A DNA stretch of 64,000 bases from Mucilaginibacter phenanthrenivorans (GTDB lineage: Bacteria; Bacteroidota; Bacteroidia; Sphingobacteriales; Sphingobacteriaceae): assembly GCF_024721155.1 (NCBI RefSeq), contig NZ_JAHVAP010000011.1:62001-126000 (forward strand), in the 5' to 3' direction. Below the pieces are notes generated by a model that saw nothing but the letters and a program-made list of their open reading frames with translations, did no database searches and had not been told where the DNA came from. Of the stretch, positions 7,792-16,800 are shown piece after piece. Each line of letters begins with the position of its first letter. The first letter of the stretch is position 1. The position numbers were made by a program, and so were the translations under genes.

Positions 7792-8748
7792 TCAGTTTTT
7801 AATATTTATGTTATTTGAACAGTGTACCTGGTTATTATCATCTATTATAATACAAGCTATTTGTTTTAGCTGGTTGATCAGATCGAGCCCCACCTTTACC
7901 CCCATTACCATAACAGGGGTTGCCATTGCATCGGCCAGTTCAGCGCTTGGGCTTACTATACTTACGCTTTTTATCCCTGTAACTGGTAGGCCGGTTTTAG
8001 GGTCGATGGTGTGCGAATATTTCCGCCCGTTTATTATAACGTATTTTTCATAATTTCCCGATGTAGCAATAGCCATATTGCTAATATTAAGTGTGCTAAA
8101 GGGGCTAACCCTGTGATCCGGGTCGGCAATTGCGATGGTCCACGGTTTGCCATTGGGTTGTGTACCCCAGGTTACCAGGTCGCCTGCCGCATTAACTATC
8201 CCGCTTTTAACACCCATGCCCTGCAAAACGTGCCGGGCCTTATCCGCCGCATAACCCTTCCCAATGCCGCCGAAGCCAATTCTCATCCCCTGTTCCTTTA
8301 AAAATATGGTACAGGCGTCTTCGTCAAGAATTACATTATTATAGTTTATCAGCTTTACTGAATTACGGGCAACTTCAGGATCAGGTAGCGCTTTCATATT
8401 CAGATCGAAGTTCCAGAGGCTTTTGTCTATCGACCCATAGCTGATGTCAAATGCTCCCTGCGTAAGCCCTGATATTTTTATCGACCGTGCTACCAGGTCA
8501 AAAACCTCTCTGTCAACCTTTACCGGCTCAATACCAGCCTGTCGGTTAATTTCATTGGTCTGGCTATCGTCGCTAAATGTTGTCAGCAGCTTTTCAATGC
8601 GGCTAATTTCGGCAACGGCGCTATCAATACATTTGTGGGCAAAATTCTCGTCGTCGGTTACCACACTTATTTCAAAGCGGTTTCCCATTAAGCGCAGTAC
8701 GCGCTTATGAACGGTAGTCCCCCCCTGCACCGCTTCAGTTTCCGGCAT
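7792..8748 (-). CDS. apbE: FAD:protein FMN transferase (ApbE)
   Basis: A 318-residue ApbE-family protein, which transfers FMN from FAD onto a Ser/Thr of target proteins with Mg2+. Family signatures are present: LMGNRFEISV at the start of the core, TQGAFDISYG, the glycine-rich GIVNAAGDL, the substrate/metal region YSHTIDPKTGLPV, and DAMATPVMVMG near the C-terminus. Unusually, it has no signal peptide or lipobox: the protein begins MPETEAVQGGTTVHKR and goes straight into the catalytic domain, whereas most ApbE proteins act outside the cytoplasm. The start overlaps the thioredoxin gene by 14 bp. Within the DUF3570/DUF4266 cluster it presumably flavinylates a partner, but no protein in the window carries an unambiguous FMN-attachment domain. 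Confidence 0.93.
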   Translation of the reverse strand: MPETEAVQGGTTVHKRVLRLMGNRFEISVVTDDENFAHKCIDSAVAEISRIEKLLTTFSDDSQTNEINRQAGIEPVKVDREVFDLVARSIKISGLTQGAFDISYGSIDKSLWNFDLNMKALPDPEVARNSVKLINYNNVILDEDACTIFLKEQGMRIGFGGIGKGYAADKARHVLQGMGVKSGIVNAAGDLVTWGTQPNGKPWTIAIADPDHRVSPFSTLNISNMAIATSGNYEKYVIINGRKYSHTIDPKTGLPVTGIKSVSIVSPSAELADAMATPVMVMGVKVGLDLINQLKQIACIIIDDNNQVHCSNNINIKN

Positions 8749-9172
8749 GTGTAAATTCGGTTATCTCCTGCACAAATTTCTCAGGCGATTCATTCGGAAA
8801 ACCATCCCAATCCTTCAGCACCTTTCCATTTTCATCAATCAGCAGGGTATAGGGAAACTTGCCGTCGGGATTATATTTATCGGCAAGCTGCTCATTCAGC
8901 TTAGTTTGTTCTTTGCTCAGCAGGTTTTTCTTTTGGCGCGGGAAGTCAGCCCGAACCAGTACCAGGTGATCAGATGCAAAGCTTTCAAAAGTTGCTGTTT
9001 CCAGGATTTCCTTACGTTCCCTTATACATGGACCACACCAGTCGGACCCTGAAAAATTTACCAGGATGAGCTTATGTGTTTTGGCCGCCTCAGTTGTGGC
9101 CTCGCTAAAGTTACCAAGCCAGGTAACCGGTGAAATTAATCCTATTAAAAAAAATGCAATTAATAATTTCAT
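8735..9172 (-). CDS. Exported thioredoxin-like protein
   Basis: A 145-residue protein with an N-terminal signal peptide (about residues 1-20) and a thioredoxin fold. The active site is SDWCGPC (Cys46, Cys49) and the cis-Pro region is KFPYTLLIDENG. It belongs to the thioredoxin-like group that accompanies ApbE and DUF3570 genes. It probably reduces or forms disulfides in the periplasm, possibly in the cysteine-tailed DUF4266 lipoprotein or a haem/flavin partner. The gene lies 20 bp downstream of the Rieske gene and overlaps the apbE start, indicating translational coupling. Length and active site are normal. Confidence 0.9.
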   Translation of the reverse strand: MKLLIAFFLIGLISPVTWLGNFSEATTEAAKTHKLILVNFSGSDWCGPCIRERKEILETATFESFASDHLVLVRADFPRQKKNLLSKEQTKLNEQLADKYNPDGKFPYTLLIDENGKVLKDWDGFPNESPEKFVQEITEFTHAGN

Positions 9173-9192
9173 ATTATGGGGTATTTTTAAAT

Positions 9193-9624
9193 TTAAGAGT
9201 AAATCCTTAACGAACTGTTTGTTAATGTTGTTTTGTAAACTGTAAGGTTATGGTTGGCAGGCGAATTTTTTACAACCCCTGCTTCTGTAAAGGCAGAACC
9301 ATGATTATTACAATAAAACTGGCTGGCAGATGCCTGGTAAACCAGCGGATAGCTTTCATGTGTACAAGACTGTTGCACAGCAATGTAAGCACCGGCTGTT
9401 GTACGCCCCACTATAACACCATTTTGCGATAAATAACCACCGTTGGTTAGTAAGGCTGCATTAGCCGAAGCTGTTAGATCCAAAGTAAAATCAACACCTG
9501 TAGGCCCGGTAACGGAATTACCGGAAGAACTCGCGTCAGATCCCTTTGAGCAAGCCATACAGTTCATGATGGTAAACGCTGCAGCACTAACTCCTATTGC
9601 CGAAAGAAATTCTTTTCTGTCCAT
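9193..9624 (-). CDS. Rieske [2Fe-2S] lipoprotein
   Basis: About 143 residues from the ATG at 9624, which is preceded by a strong AGGAGG (9630-9635). A short basic N-terminus (MDRKEFLSAIG) leads to a hydrophobic stretch ending in a lipobox (CMAC, Cys25). The C-terminal half has a complete Rieske cluster motif: CTH (residues 87-89), a 15-residue spacer, then CNNH (105-108), giving the two Cys and two His ligands. It is therefore a membrane-anchored periplasmic electron carrier. It is first in the operon with the thioredoxin-like, ApbE, DUF4266 and DUF3570 genes. The cytochrome b561-type protein on the opposite strand is a possible electron partner. Confidence 0.9.
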   Translation of the reverse strand: MDRKEFLSAIGVSAAAFTIMNCMACSKGSDASSSGNSVTGPTGVDFTLDLTASANAALLTNGGYLSQNGVIVGRTTAGAYIAVQQSCTHESYPLVYQASASQFYCNNHGSAFTEAGVVKNSPANHNLTVYKTTLTNSSLRIYS

Positions 9625-9629
9625 TATCA

Positions 9630-9635
9630 CCTCCT
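9630..9635 (-). promoter_or_regulatory. Strong Shine-Dalgarno site of the Rieske gene
   Basis: The minus strand reads AGGAGG followed five bases later by the ATG at 9624. Perfect Shine-Dalgarno sequences are uncommon in Bacteroidota, so this marks the start clearly (against an in-frame GTG at 9630) and suggests high expression of the first operon gene. Confidence 0.8.
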
Positions 9636-9769
9636 ATTTTAGCTTATCAAATATATCCAGCCCCTGTTATATAAACTCATTTGTATGGATGAGCGAAAGA
9701 GATGTATCGACAAACGGCATTCTGCCATTAACAATTCATTGTAAATTTCCAGTTACACAATAGTAGTTG

Positions 9770-9783
9770 GCAAATCTGTAGTT
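9770..9783 (-). promoter_or_regulatory. Copy of the TCS-locus promoter motif upstream of the Rieske operon
   Basis: GCAAATCTGTAGTT here is identical over 14 bases to 3471-3484 in front of the response regulator gene, and one mismatch from the inverted copy at 3503-3516. The reverse-strand reading AACTACAGATTTGC points toward the Rieske gene 146 bp away. Its presence at all three promoters of the redox locus suggests co-regulation. Confidence 0.55.
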
Positions 9784-9823
9784 GAAATGAAATTAAAGGG
9801 GCTTTAACAAATTTTAACAGAAG

Positions 9824-9865
9824 ATTGCATAAATATGAACATACGCGCTCAATATTTTATGCAAT
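9824..9865. repeat. Imperfect inverted repeat between divergent genes
   Basis: ATTGCATAAATAT (9824-9836) is matched by its reverse complement with one extra T (9852-9865), around a 15-base spacer. It lies between the Rieske operon promoter and the small gene at 9923. It could be a regulator site or an RNA hairpin; there is no U-tract to make it a clear terminator. Confidence 0.4.
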
Positions 9866-9922
9866 TGGATGTGCACGCTCGACCTGGCGGAGTATGTAAA
9901 ATTATTGTCCTAACTTAGAACT

Positions 9923-10276
9923 ATGAATACGAATAACAGCTCCCCCAACAATGCGATAACGCATGCATTTGAACAAATTGAAGTTGCATTGAATCAAAAG
10001 TTAAAACAACAAGGTTATAAAATCGTTTATCAGCAACCAGGTGATGAATCGCCTTCCAGCCGATCCATCACCTGGCTAAGTAATAAAAATGCGCTGCGTT
10101 TAACCTGGGAAGATACAGAGTACCGATTCACCTTAGCGTTTGCTGCCACTTTGCCCCTATCTCCAGAAACCGCATGGGACGTTATTATAACTGCACCCTA
10201 CAACCCCGGCAAGCATGACGAACATTATATTGTGACTATTGCGACTGAGTTTGTGGATAGGCTGAGATCAGTATAA
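9923..10276 (+). CDS. Small protein of unknown function
   Basis: A 117-residue soluble protein with no signal peptide, membrane helix or recognisable motif. The N-terminal part (FEQIEVALNQKLKQQGYKIV) looks helical. The middle (SITWLSNKNALRLTWEDTEYRFTLAF) alternates like beta strands, so a small alpha/beta fold is likely. It stands alone on the plus strand between the redox locus and the NHL-repeat lipoprotein. Coding character is plausible (clean ATG, balanced composition, no competing frame), but no function can be proposed. Confidence 0.6.
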   Translation: MNTNNSSPNNAITHAFEQIEVALNQKLKQQGYKIVYQQPGDESPSSRSITWLSNKNALRLTWEDTEYRFTLAFAATLPLSPETAWDVIITAPYNPGKHDEHYIVTIATEFVDRLRSV

Positions 10277-10377
10277 TTGTTGCTTTTAATTTATCTACAA
10301 CGGTAAGCTAACATTACGGGGTAATTTTATCATAGATGTTGAATTTTAAAGTTACATTTAGCGTTTAAACCTATTGC

Positions 10378-11901
10378 GTGCGCAACTTCGTAAAATTTCT
10401 TTGCTACTCCTTACTGTTAACCCTTATAGCTTGCAGTAAAAGTAAAACACCCGCTCCCCCAACGGAGGACGTGCCTCATGCTCCTTACGTAGCCTCTATA
10501 AAACCTGCAATCGGGAAAGCCGGTTCTGTTGTTACAATAACCGGCCAGGGATTTTCAACAACGGTGTCTGAAGATGTAGTAACATTTAATGGCGAACCTG
10601 CTACAGTGTTAACTGCAACTAAAACTCAACTAACAGTTACGGTTCCTGCAACAGGCAGCTCAGGAGTGGTGGCAGTTTCGGTAAAAAACATGGAAACTCT
10701 TGGGCCAGTATATGTATATAGTGATACTCCCGAAATTAATTACATTTTACCAAAAGAAGCTGCAGGTGGCGAAGTTTTAAGCATTTATTGCTCAAAATTT
10801 TCTACGACACTTACTGATAATGTTGTAACAATAAATGGAGTAGCGGCAAAAGTAGTCAACATATCACAATACTATATAGATGTTATTGTTCCAATTGGTG
10901 CAGGTGACGGCATCGTTACATTATCTGTAAAGGGTTTAAAAGTTTCGGGACCTAAGTTTTCATATAACTATGTAGGAGCGGTAACAACTTTATCAGCAAC
11001 ATATAAAGAAGCAACCGGAATTTGCGCGGATACATTGGGCAATGTATATGTTACAGACAAGGGCAACAACCTGGTATTTAAAATTACCCCAAGTGGCATA
11101 TCTTCCGTTTTTGCCGGAAGCACGCAGGGAAGTGCCGATGGGAAAGGAACAATTGCTCAGTTTAATCATCCCGAAGGTATTTGTATTGACGCTGATAATA
11201 ATTTATATGTTGCTGATGGTGGTAATAATATTATCCGTAAAATAACTCCAGACGGTGTTGTTAGTACCTTTGCCGGTGCGGCAGGCGTAGCCGGATCCGT
11301 AAACGGAACGGGTAACGCAGCTTCGTTTAATAATCCGGTAGGAATAGCCATCGATAATAGCAATAACTTATTTGTGGCAGACCAGGGCAATAACAAGATT
11401 CGAAAAATCACTCCAGCCGGCTTAGTCAACACCTATTCGGGTTCAATCCAGGGTCTTTTGTATACAAGTCCGGGAACTACTCAGTTTAATCATCCGCAAG
11501 CTGTTTGCGTTGATGCCCAGGGCGTAGTGTATGTAGCGGATAACGGGAACAATATGATTGCTCAAATTGCCGCCACTGACGGTTATTGCACATTGTTTGC
11601 CGGTGGACAAGCAGGATATTCTGATGGCATTGGCGCATCAGGGCGATTTAACTTTCCTACAGGGATGGTGCCCGATAATCGTGGTAATATTTATATTGCC
11701 GATTCTAATAACTACCTGATACGAAAAGTTACAACTGATTATGCACGAGTTTACACATTTGCAGGAAGTACGCAGGGCAGCGAAAATGGTGTTGGGAAAT
11801 TAGCACAATTTAATCATCCCTTAGGGATATGTATGGATCCGAAAAGGAATGTACTATATGTAGCTGATGGTGTAGCTGTTAGAAAAATTGTTTTACAATA
11901 A
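10378..11901 (+). CDS. IPT/TIG and NHL-repeat lipoprotein
   Basis: A 507-residue lipoprotein starting at GTG; the signal sequence ends at the lipobox Cys19 (TLIAC). Two immunoglobulin-like IPT/TIG domains follow (about residues 35-120 and 120-200), recognisable by PYVASIKPAIGKAGSVVTI and the repeated xVxVPxGxGxGxVxLSV ending. The rest is a six-bladed NHL-type beta-propeller with repeated units such as GICIDADNNLYVADGGNN and GIAIDNSNNLFVADQGNN, each followed by IRKI and TFAG phrases. Such cell-surface proteins are common in Bacteroidota and probably bind protein or glycan. It is monocistronic by spacing. No catalytic site is expected. Confidence 0.88.
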   Translation: MRNFVKFLCYSLLLTLIACSKSKTPAPPTEDVPHAPYVASIKPAIGKAGSVVTITGQGFSTTVSEDVVTFNGEPATVLTATKTQLTVTVPATGSSGVVAVSVKNMETLGPVYVYSDTPEINYILPKEAAGGEVLSIYCSKFSTTLTDNVVTINGVAAKVVNISQYYIDVIVPIGAGDGIVTLSVKGLKVSGPKFSYNYVGAVTTLSATYKEATGICADTLGNVYVTDKGNNLVFKITPSGISSVFAGSTQGSADGKGTIAQFNHPEGICIDADNNLYVADGGNNIIRKITPDGVVSTFAGAAGVAGSVNGTGNAASFNNPVGIAIDNSNNLFVADQGNNKIRKITPAGLVNTYSGSIQGLLYTSPGTTQFNHPQAVCVDAQGVVYVADNGNNMIAQIAATDGYCTLFAGGQAGYSDGIGASGRFNFPTGMVPDNRGNIYIADSNNYLIRKVTTDYARVYTFAGSTQGSENGVGKLAQFNHPLGICMDPKRNVLYVADGVAVRKIVLQ

Positions 11902-11973
11902 TAACTCAACTGGTCCGAGAGTCAACGGCGGGCAGAAGCTATTTGGCATATGCACGCTCGAAAAATGGATAAA

Positions 11974-13209
11974 TCAACCTAAAGCCTCACGTCCATTATT
12001 CCACCCCTCCCTATCAGCAAACCTATTAATTAACATAGCAGCAACGGTATCACCCGTTGCATTTAGCAGCGTTGCCACAGGATCTATTAGTGTACCAATA
12101 ATTATCGCAGGAGGCAGCGCCTCGGGCGGGAAGCCGTAGGCAGAGATAAACAGCAGCTCACCTACGTAACCTCCGTTGGGGATGCCCCCCTCCACTACGC
12201 TTACCAGCACCGTCATGCCGAGAGCAAGCAAGATAACTTCGGGACTATTAAAGCTTTTGCCGAACATAGAAAACACCACGGCCATTTTCAGGATAGATGA
12301 AATGCTCGAACCATCCTTATGCAGGGTGCCGCCGAGCGGAATGGCAATGCCTGCGATTGTTGCAGAAATGCCCATTGCCTTTGCAGCCTCAAGGTTTGCA
12401 GGTATGGTTGCAATACTGCTGCAAGTCCCCACCGCCGTGAATGACGGTACAATATTATTTCTCCAATATTTCCTTACACCTTTAATTCCTCCGGCTATAA
12501 ACGCGTAAATGCTAAAAAATACAGCATAGTAAAAAATGCTCACCCCGTAACCGATCCCCATGGTATGGGCATACGTGCCGAATAACGATGGACCAAATAC
12601 GGCAACCTGGTAGGCAAAATAGGCCCCCAGGCCAACCGGCCCAAGCTTCATGATCAGTACAAATACATTTTTAAACACTTCATTCCCTGAATTCAGGAAG
12701 CTGCTGAATGCTACCCCTTTTTCCCCAGCCCGCAAAGCGCCAAAACCGGTAAGGATGGCAAATATGATCATGGCCAGCATGTTCTTGCGCGAAAGCAGTT
12801 GGTAGAACTCTCCGGTGGTAAACAGCTGGGTTATTTGATCTCCCGAAAGACTTTTATTTACCTGCTGATCAATTACTTCGCTTGATAATACAATTTGCTG
12901 ATGCACCGGGAATAACCAGAATGCAACAATTGTAACCAAAGCCGCAATAATTACGGTTGATAAAAACACAAGCGATAAAATGGTCATGATCCTGCTGAGC
13001 TTCTGCTCGCCATGAAGGTTGGCTATTGCCGAGGATATAGCGAAAAAAACCAGCGGAATTACGGCTACAAACAGCAGGTTGAGAAAAATATCGCCTATTG
13101 GCTTAAGCACTTCGGCTCGTTTGCCAAATACAATGCCAGCAATACTGCCTATTATGATCCCGGTTATCAGCCAGATCATCCCGCTATAATTTTTTAACCA
13201 GCTATTCAT
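11974..13209 (-). CDS. Dicarboxylate/amino-acid:cation symporter (DAACS family)
   Basis: A 411-residue membrane carrier of the glutamate/aspartate/C4-dicarboxylate symporter family (GltP/DctA-like). It has about eight membrane helices. The serine-rich re-entrant loop is FTAVGTCSSIATIPANL, followed by AIPLGGTLHKDGSSI, and the second hairpin contains IPNGGYVGELL and IDPVATLLNATGD, the substrate/cation-binding region. It imports acidic amino acids or dicarboxylates with Na+ or H+. It is transcribed alone, convergent with the NHL lipoprotein gene and divergent from the SusC operon across a 660-bp gap. Length is normal for the family. Confidence 0.92.
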   Translation of the reverse strand: MNSWLKNYSGMIWLITGIIIGSIAGIVFGKRAEVLKPIGDIFLNLLFVAVIPLVFFAISSAIANLHGEQKLSRIMTILSLVFLSTVIIAALVTIVAFWLFPVHQQIVLSSEVIDQQVNKSLSGDQITQLFTTGEFYQLLSRKNMLAMIIFAILTGFGALRAGEKGVAFSSFLNSGNEVFKNVFVLIMKLGPVGLGAYFAYQVAVFGPSLFGTYAHTMGIGYGVSIFYYAVFFSIYAFIAGGIKGVRKYWRNNIVPSFTAVGTCSSIATIPANLEAAKAMGISATIAGIAIPLGGTLHKDGSSISSILKMAVVFSMFGKSFNSPEVILLALGMTVLVSVVEGGIPNGGYVGELLFISAYGFPPEALPPAIIIGTLIDPVATLLNATGDTVAAMLINRFADREGWNNGREALG

Positions 13210-13871
13210 TTGTTAGTCTCCGCCGGTAAGATAGTTATATTGACGGAAAAATATCGGCAGGTTATACTACTTTTCTGCCAATAATACACGCCGATGGCAC
13301 GAACCAGGCCTGGCCACTCAAATAACTTATCCGGAAACCTCATATGCGTCTTTTTGACCACTACCCAACATACCCTTCATTTTTATATTTTAGCCCAAAC
13401 AAAAACCCTTACTACAAGCAACCATGTTATTAGTCCGATTTCGATCCGTACATAGCCACTGCTATTTAATAAACTGCGCACCACTTTTTAAAAGACGCCA
13501 TTAAAATCAGTTTTAAAAAGAGGTCTTCCCCTTGCCCTCTTTTCGGGCAACAATTTTTGCTGTTTTTGAAGAAATCTGCAATCGATTGCAGAAATAATTG
13601 AAAAGTGGCCTTTTTTGGCGTTTTTACAGCTAAAATTAATCTATTATTTATTTTTTATTAATGAACGACTCTTCTTTTGTGTCATTATTATAAACCAATT
13701 ATAACTCCTGTTGACCCTTATTAATCACCAGGCTATTTTTTAAATCATTCAAAACATGGTCATGAACAATTACGATCCTAACCCGCCGTAAGTATGCTGC
13801 TGCACGCGCTATTTATTATCCTAACATGGTAAACCAAACCAATTAAACTCAAAAATTAACAGAAAGACAAT
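13210..13871. other. Long leader/promoter region of the SusC operon
   Basis: No gene was found in these 662 bp. The right half should carry the SusC promoter and a long leader. It contains an 18-bp perfect palindrome (13575-13592, separate entry). Just upstream, AAAAGAGG (13516-13523) pairs with CCTCTTTT (13536-13543) around a 12-base loop, a weak terminator-like hairpin. The left half should hold the symporter promoter on the minus strand, not resolved. Confidence 0.5.
13575..13592. promoter_or_regulatory. 18-bp palindrome resembling a LacI-family operator
   Basis: TCTGCAATCGATTGCAGA is a perfect palindrome centred on CG. The core TGCAATCGATTGCA fits the TGnnAnCGnTnnCA pattern typical of LacI/GalR-type operators. 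It lies 280 bp upstream of the SusC start, in a region likely to contain the operon promoter. No LacI-family gene is in the window. A related imperfect site occurs at 24666-24679. Confidence 0.5.
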
Positions 13872-16800
13872 ATGAAAAAAATAAAATACTTACTTGTACT
13901 TTTCTTTCTTTTCCCGCTTAGTTTGTTAGCCCAACAAACTCCGATCAGCGGAAAAGTAATAGACTTAACCGATGGGTCAACACTTCCGGGGGTAAGTGTA
14001 AAAATTAAAGGCACAACCACCGGTGTCATTACAGACATAAGCGGAAAATTTCAGCTTATAGTACCCGGTCCCAACGCTATTTTGCAGATATCGTACCTGA
14101 GTTTTGAAACCCGTGAAATTGCCGTTAAAGACATAAAAGGGGGCACAATTGCCTTAAAGCCTTCAAGTAAAGGCCTTGAGGAGGTAGTAGTTGTGGGTTA
14201 TGGTGTGCAAAAAAGGGCAACTGTAACCGGCTCTATAGCAACGCTGCAAAATAAAGAGATCGTTACAACGAAAAACGAAAGCGTTGTAAACATGCTAACC
14301 GGTAAAATACCGGGTATCCGTATTGTTCAAACAACTGCCGAACCGGGATCTTATGCCAATGACTTGAATGTAAGAGGTTTTCAAACCGCGCCGGCAATTG
14401 TAATTGATGGCATAATTGGCGGAGACCAGTCAACATTAGGCAGGATGGATCCAAATGAAATTGAAAGTATCTCTGTGTTGAAAGATGGCGCAGCAGCCAT
14501 ATACGGTATAAGGGCTGCCGGCGGCGCCATTTTGGTAACAACTAAAAAAGGATCAAAAAACGGACAAGTTAATATCAATTATTCAGTTAACGATGCGGTG
14601 CAAACATTTTTGGGAATGCCCCAGGGCGTAGGCGCTGTAGATTATATGCTGCTGACTAATGAGAAGGCTAAACGCGATTTCCAAAATAATTTTGTTAGCA
14701 ACATAACCCCGGTATATTCTTATGCAGACATGCTGCCATGGCTCAAAGGAACTAACAAATCTGCCGATTGGATAGGTCTTGTTTTCAGGAAAACAGCCGA
14801 TCAAATCAGCCATAATTTAAATATTGATGGCGGAAATGAAAAAATCAGCTATTTCTTCAACTTTGGTTACCAGAAACAGGACGGCGTTTTTAAAACCGGC
14901 GATTTAAACTACAATAAGTATAATTTCCGCTCGAACGTTACAGTTAACATAGTCAAAGGGTTAAAAGCTCAGGTATTAACATCGGGCTGGATGGATCAGA
15001 AAAACCAGCCTTATACCGACGAGTGGACAGTCTATAAGTACACCTGGAACCAGATCCCTATAAACCAGATCTATGCTAATAACAATCCATTATACCCTAA
15101 TGTAATGCCCGATAACATGAACCCTGCTATCATCACTGATGACAGTAAGGTAGGGTTTAAGGTGGCCAAGAATAAAAGCTTTACAAGCCAGTTAAACCTA
15201 ACATATGACATACCCGGGGTACCCGGACTAACTGCCAGGGCTTTGTTTAATATTGATTACGGGGTTTATGACTATAATCAGGTAAAAAGCACCTATAATT
15301 TATACACTTACAGCGCAGCCGACGATACGTATATCCCAAGTCCGGTAAATTCACCTTCGGGTATAACGCGTCAATATGCCACGCATTTTAACACTAATAG
15401 CCAGGTAACATTAAATTACGCACATACTTTTTTCCAGGATCATAACGTAACTGCCATGGTTACCTATGAGCAAAGCCATGAAACCTCTGATAATTTCAAT
15501 GCTTACCGCGACACTAATATACCTATAGACTATTTATTTGGAGGCCTGCAAAATGCAAATATGTTTGGTGGTCAGGATCCTAATGGCTTAGGGGATGTTG
15601 CGCACAGGAGTATTATTGGACGATTGAACTACGATTATAAAGGAAAGTATCTTGCTGAATTCAGCTTTCGCCGTGATGGCACTAATCTGTATCAGCCGGG
15701 TCCCGATCAATTTGGCTTTTTCCCGGGTGCATCAATAGGCTGGGTTTTAACCAAAGAAAAATTTTTCAGCAACCTGATCTCTCCAGGTATCCTCTCCAAC
15801 CTAAAGATCAGGGCTTCTTATGGTCAGCTTGGGGACGAGGCTGGTAATGCATTTAATTATGTTACCGGCTATACCTACCCGGTAAACTCTTATATTTTCG
15901 GGACTGCTCCTGTGAACGGCTCAGCACCAAAACTTGGCAACCCGGGTTTAACATGGCCGGTAAGTACCATAAAAAATATAGCCCTTGATTTCGGCCTGTT
16001 TAATGGAAAATTAGACGGAACTGTTGAGGTTTTCAGAAACGACAGGACAGGGTTGGTAGCCACGCCATCCACAGTTCTACCAGGCACTGTGGGTGCTCCT
16101 ACGCCACAGATCAACTATAACAGCGACAGGGTGCAAGGCCTGGACTTCAGCTTATCTTACAGGAACACATTTGGCCAACTGGGCGTAAACCTTACCGGTA
16201 ACATAGGCACAACCCGATTGAAAAACTTGAAGGTTCTTAGCGGCCGTGCAGGCAACGAATACGAAAACTGGGTAAACAATCAAAATAACAGGTATTCGAA
16301 CATTTGGTGGGGTCCTGAATACGCCGGGCAATTTACCAGCTACAAGCAAATATATAACTATGGTGTAAACACAGGCGGAGGCAATAACAATGTGATCCCC
16401 GGTGATTATTACTATAAGGACTGGAACGGTGATGGGGTAATAGATTCAAAGGATAGCCACCCTATTGCAACTACCGATATTCCGTTGTATAACTATGGCT
16501 TCACCATTGCCTTAAGTTATAAAAGGTTTGACATGAACATGCTTTTACAAGGCGCAGCCGGTGTTTACGTACAATACGGCGAACAATTTGCATCGCCGTT
16601 GATGTATGGCAGAAGCGCGTTAACCCGTTTCCTTGACAGCTGGCATACCGTAGATCCTGCCGCCAATGTTTTTGACCCCAACACCCAATGGGTACCGGGA
16701 TTTTACCCTGCAATGGGCTCGCCAGACGCGCAAGGCACAAAAGCTATCCAGAATGCCAGTTACCTGCGTGTAAAAACACTTGAATTAGGTTATTCTTTAT

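Noticed and set aside
10378..11901. Repeated NHL/IPT coding units as a DNA repeat array
   Set aside because: The repetition is explained by protein propeller blades; the DNA units are diverged and not a mobile or CRISPR-type array.
9870..11960. Shared TGCACGCTCGA at about 9872 and 11951
   Set aside because: An 11-bp match with no symmetry or common context; likely chance.
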